Positions 60,451 to 64,000 of a stretch of 64,000 bases of DNA are shown here, piece after piece. How positions within the stretch are numbered: the stretch's first letter is position 1; every line of letters begins with the position of its first letter. Source of the DNA: Podaxis mareebaensis (taxonomy: Eukaryota > Basidiomycota > Agaricomycetes > Agaricales > Agaricaceae); assembly GCA_018524725.1 (NCBI GenBank), contig JAEUWP010000207.1:310001-374000 (forward strand), in the 5' to 3' direction. Both the position numbers and the translations under genes were made by a program. The notes under the pieces are model-generated. The model ran no database searches. It had not been told where the DNA came from and saw only the letters and a list, made by a program, of their open reading frames with translations.

Positions 60451-62258
60451 TCAGCCTCGCCCGGCCGGAGAGATGATCAAAGGGCTCGGCCTCACACTAA
60501 GCGTCTCTGGTTGGATCGTAGGAGAAGGTCGACCGAACGTCATGGGTCTAAAGGACATGTAGAGGCACGTAATTAGTGAGTAGTCATTGTAGAAAGGGTG
60601 GAGAGTGAGAGGGAACCACAGAACTAACCTCACTGGAGCATGCAATTTCTTCGACCCCGTGAACGGAGATCGAGGGTCCTGGGTTACGTTGTGCGAATGG
60701 AAAGGGGCGAGACTTGGCTGGCTTAGTCCGGTTCTATCCAAAACCGAGGTGTCATCTTCAATACTGTAACCTGTTCCGTTACAGTGCTTGCATGGCGAAC
60801 CCAATCGGGAATGAATGCTCTTGGGTGCTGGGGAAGAGGGACCACCTAAATGACATTCAGACTAGGGTGATTGTAACCAAGGTAAAGCGTACGGCTATGA
60901 CTGAACAAGACAGAACTGCTGGGGACGCCCATATCAACCAAGTTCTTCAATTCTGAAGGTTCAGCCGTGTTGGTTTGTCGTCGTTTTAGGTGAGGAGAAC
61001 CCGAGCATGGTGACGTGGCGTCTGGTAAATCGTTCCGGTCTTCCGATAAGGCGCTTGTTGGCGAATGATACCTGGTCTCGTCGGCTCGATCTTGAGCGCC
61101 ATCAGGCAATGGATTATCGTCCGTTGAAGGGGACACGATCTGGATGCGGAGGTCCTTCACAAGCCTATCGACCGTGTTCACCAAATCAATCAGAGATTCG
61201 ACCCGGCTCTGCTCTATCTGAGTCGCGTCAACTCGGCGAGGTGTCGGCCGTGACGAGCCAACGTTCGCCTCATCCTTCTGGGGTTGCTTCTGGCCACCGA
61301 TTCCAAGAACGCCATCAGCTTCGCCAGAGAGACTTTCCTGAGGTCGAGGTGAAAACACTGAGAACGACGCGGCCTGGTGGACCGGCTTCGGAGAACGGAA
61401 GTTCAATGTGTCACTCCCATCATCCGAAGCCGGCTTCTTCCCTATAACACTTGCCGAAGCGAAATTGGCAGAAAATGTCGAGGCGGGCTCGGACTTGCTA
61501 GGTCCCAACAGTCTTGACGAAATCATGGGAGAAGTGATAGGACTCAATGGAGGTGTGATGAACGCCTCGTCTTCCTCATCCGGATAAGATGCTAGCCACG
61601 ACGGAGACTCGACTCTCGCGTAAATTCTAGCGTTATCAGGCTTGACCTGAGAACGGGTTTCGACCTCACCCCGGGATACAGATATGCCAGAGGGAGAATG
61701 CCCTCCTCCTTTGACGGAATTGGGGCTATGTGCGTATTGACCTGGTTCGGAGTGGGTTCTGGAAAGAGCTCGCGCGACCTTGGAACCACCAGCGCCCGCC
61801 TTATCCCAAGCGCTATTATTGGTATTCATTTCCCCGGGATTGGTGCATGCGGGTTCATAATACGACGCGTTGCTACGCACGTGTCTTTCAGATTGAGACC
61901 CCGCAAGCCTGGGGATAGAAGTATGTCTTGAGTGCTGCGGATTGCCCCTGCTTGAGCTAGAGCGGCTCGAAGAACTCTGCACTGACCCCGCTTGGGATGC
62001 GGATGAGGTAGGCGACCTGGCGTGGTTGTTCGGAATTATGTGGACGTTTCCTTTGCGCATGGCCTGCTCAAAGAGATCTTCCGCCTCTTCTCGTGAAGAG
62101 GCGCCTTGCCAAACACATTCTCGTTTATTTTTCACATGAGGTGCGACATTCGTCCTGCGAGAGGCATTGGTAAGCCATGAACAGCCGGGTCCAAGGAACG
62201 AAGAAAACACACCAATGGTCATAAAATACACCGACCTCGAACCCCGCTGTGACAACAT
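60451..62258 (-). CDS. Unrecognised Ser/Pro-rich protein with a CxxC motif
   Basis: Three exons (62258-60893, 60845-60629, 60547-60451) give 559 aa. I do not recognise the family. Residues about 8-30 are hydrophobic. A short folded-looking segment follows (WQGASSREEAEDLFEQAMRK), then a long Ser/Pro-rich disordered region. A helical segment at about 340-365 contains SLIDLVNTVDRLVKDLRIQI. A C-terminal CKHCNGTGYSIEDD sits in exon 2, the kind of knuckle seen in zinc-binding turns, although only one CxxC pair is visible. The 47-nt intron (60892-60846) with GTACGC is needed to reach exon 2. The start codon is uncertain because an intron near the 5' end cannot be excluded. Confidence 0.6.
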
Positions 62259-62337
62259 AGTATCTTTTCACCATTAGAACTAGACCCAGTTACTCTGTTG
62301 GTGGGCGTGAGGAAAAGCTGTGGGAGTGGGGTAGGGA

Positions 62338-62727
62338 TCATTCCCCTACACGTCGTGCCATAAATATGCTCCTGGCGCCCTGGATTTCGCAGAATCGGGG
62401 AGCCGTTACGTCGTCACGGAACCGGATATGGATGACTCCTCTACTTGTAAGTGTTTGTGCATTAATGTCTGGAAAACATTCTTCTCGAACAAACCAGCCC
62501 AATCCCCAGACAGAGCGCCGCGTCACAACATTATCATTACTTCCAACAGCTATTGTATATTCTAGATCAAGGAGCTGTCTTAACGAGAGGAAATATCGAG
62601 CCTCGTTGAGACGTGTTGAGGCAAGGGTATCCCATATTGGCTCATGCTTAAAGTCTATGTAATATCAAAGGGCAATATCTCGGTCGACGAAGGTAGTCTC
62701 GGGTACGAAGCAGTGCTCATACGGCAA
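62338..62727 (-). pseudogene. Coding-like stretch of unknown origin, overlapping the ATG27 stop
   Basis: On the minus strand, a frame that is open for about 100 codons ends at a stop at 62338. It has globular-protein composition (DTLASTRLNEARYFLSLRQL, SVWGLGWFVREECFPD). Upstream in the same frame there is an ATG inside the last codons of ATG27 (about 62727). A plausible 21-codon start from it (PYEHCFVPETTFVDRDIAL) runs into one TGA before the long frame. Either a splice event (a weak GTACCC donor to a TTTAAG acceptor would bypass the stop), a decayed gene, or chance could explain this. I do not recognise the protein. The plus-strand frame over the same bases looks less protein-like. Confidence 0.35.
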
Positions 62728-63827
62728 CATAACCGCCTCTTGATGATCGTCGTGGGTGCACGGATGTACAGAGATGGGAGATGACGTCCTTGAGCATATA
62801 GGGAACCTCCTGCCAAAAATCTCGGTGCCTGGAGAGATACTCAGAAATGTCGCCTGTCAACCAAAAGGCATAAACGTACGGAATCAGATCCATCCCTCTT
62901 GCGCCGTACGTCGAGTAGTTATAATAGGCTCCCAAACCGAAATAAGCGATAAAGGCCAGCAGAATCCTGCACGAGAATGGCATGAAAATGAGACCTTAGG
63001 TAAAGAGTCCGAGTACTTACACTAGGAAGAACCATCCAATCCCACTGCCAACGTTCTCGTCCTTGGAACCACCATCATTGTTTCCCCCGTCATCTTTCGG
63101 GGGCTCATGGCCGCGCTCGGTAGGACATCCGGCAGGCGCAGACCATTCGAGCTTCAACAGCGAACCATCATAGGAGACGAACTTTGGATCAGATGTCGAA
63201 TCTGGATCACAACGGATGGTGATGCTCATCGACTGGGTGACTCGTGTGGAATTGGAAGGATGTGGATAGGGAGGACCGTGGAATAAAAGGGAGACATATT
63301 TTGAATCTATATTCAATAAACTCGTTTTTAATACACACACGCACACAAGACCTGGGAAGGGAAGACCGACCAGACACGTCCGCAGTATCGGTGTGTTCTG
63401 AAGCCGCGTTAACAAGCGGAATAACTGAGACTACACGATCAGGTTCTCCCGTCTTCTTGTTCACCCTCGTCAGACAAGCGCGAGTCCCTTTAGGACACTG
63501 GAGAGATGCTGTTGAGTTTGTGGTCAGATGCCCCAAGTATTGCTGACCTCTCACCTGGTCGTCATCTGCAACACCTTCCAGAGGTTTGAGATCCGCGCAA
63601 AGATTGAATCTTAGCGAGTCGATCATTTTAGTTGGAGGTGAATCCCTCGTCTCGTTCAGAGTGTGTTCGCCTGCAAGCTTCGTCAAGTCGAATGCCGCAC
63701 CAGAAACGGTGACATGACAATCGAATCCTGCCGCTTGTTCGTCTGCTAGAGTTCGGCTGGAGAAGAGAAGCAAGGTGAGAAAGATTGTTAGAAGAGGTGA
63801 ATGTCGGTATGGAATCCAGTGAAGCAT
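62717..63827 (-). CDS. ATG27: Autophagy-related protein 27 (Atg27), MRH-domain membrane protein
   Basis: Atg27 is a type I membrane protein that assists Atg9 cycling. Exons 63827-63555, 63497-63371, 63306-63021, 62966-62880 and 62828-62717 give 294 aa. A signal peptide (residues 1-29) is followed by a lumenal mannose-6-phosphate-receptor-like domain with conserved cysteines (DCHVTV, QCPKGTRACL, IRCDPD, SAPAGCP) and the family's FVSYDG. A transmembrane helix spans about 219-243, then a cytosolic tail with IPHRDFW. The protein ends YVAV, matching the C-terminal tyrosine sorting signal (YSAV in yeast). Introns were chosen to keep the Cys pattern and the HRDFW motif. Confidence 0.88.
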
Positions 63828-64000
63828 TGGAAGAGTGGCAAGGGTAGAGCAAGAGTCGCGTCGAGTACAGGGCAAAGCACGGTCCGCACGGATGTTAATG
63901 ACCTCAGTCCTCAGGCCTCAGTCACGCTCACGTGGCACTGCACATACAATCAATCTTGTTATCACTACTGCTTCGCCTCCTACTGCTACAATCAAGTCAA
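63828..64000. other. Right edge, upstream of ATG27
   Basis: These 173 bases hold the ATG27 5' region. Nothing else is recognised before the window ends. Confidence 0.4.

Noticed and set aside
1..64000. Search by eye for CRISPR arrays, transposon terminal repeats, reverse transcriptase/integrase motifs, rRNA and tRNA genes.
   Set aside because: None could be supported. A tRNA scan and repeat-masking would be needed to exclude small or decayed examples.

Overview
The window looks like nuclear DNA of a filamentous basidiomycete, most likely an Agaricomycete. About 30 protein genes are packed at roughly one per 2 kb on both strands. Almost all are broken by 45-75-nt spliceosomal introns (about 148 reconstructed). 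The content is fungal: a Zn2Cys6 regulator, DASH subunit Duo1, Rmt2, Cti6, Atg27, an AA9 lytic polysaccharide monooxygenase, and a WW-like membrane protein of mushroom-forming-fungus type. All gene models were assembled by hand from splice signals, frame continuity and family motifs. Each multi-exon total is divisible by three, but exon borders may be off by a base or two.

Layout. 1-5.4 kb: the 5' end of CDC23/APC8 (-), then ALG14 (+), U2AF1 (-), an unrecognised 187-aa protein (-) and a Zn2Cys6 regulator (-). 5.4-10.1 kb: a gene-poor stretch holding only a mitochondrial-carrier-like gene (-) and a small tandem repeat. 10.1-19.2 kb: FUN30-type remodeller (+), BET5 (-), RMT2 (-), AA9 LPMO (-), PRKRIP1-like (-). 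19.4-33.0 kb: WW-like membrane protein (+), COG2 (+), VPS8 (-), CTI6 (-). 33.6-37.8 kb: ILV1 (+) and an HAD-like class II terpene cyclase (-). 39.2-45.2 kb: NDUFB3 (-), TOP1 (+), CDS1 (+). 45.3-53.3 kb: transglutaminase-like (-), RPS23 (-), mitochondrial TyrRS (+), TM9 protein (-). 53.8-63.8 kb: tRNA-guanine transglycosylase (+), DBP10 (-), DUO1 (-), a Ser-rich unknown (-), ATG27 (-).

Most of the genes are housekeeping and are not organised as a pathway. Several concern membrane traffic (BET5, COG2, VPS8, TM9, ATG27), chromatin and DNA (FUN30, CTI6, TOP1), or translation and RNA (U2AF1, RPS23, MSY1, TGT, DBP10). Divergent pairs share short upstream regions: CDC23/ALG14, PRKRIP1/WW, CTI6/ILV1, NDUFB3/TOP1, RPS23/MSY1 and TM9/TGT.

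The lifestyle or specialised-metabolism genes are the AA9 LPMO (plant cell-wall attack) and the lone HAD-like terpene cyclase with a class II DxDTT motif. No transposon, CRISPR array, rRNA or convincing tRNA was seen. The most open questions are the terpene cyclase, the unrecognised proteins, and a coding-looking stretch overlapping the stop codon of ATG27.
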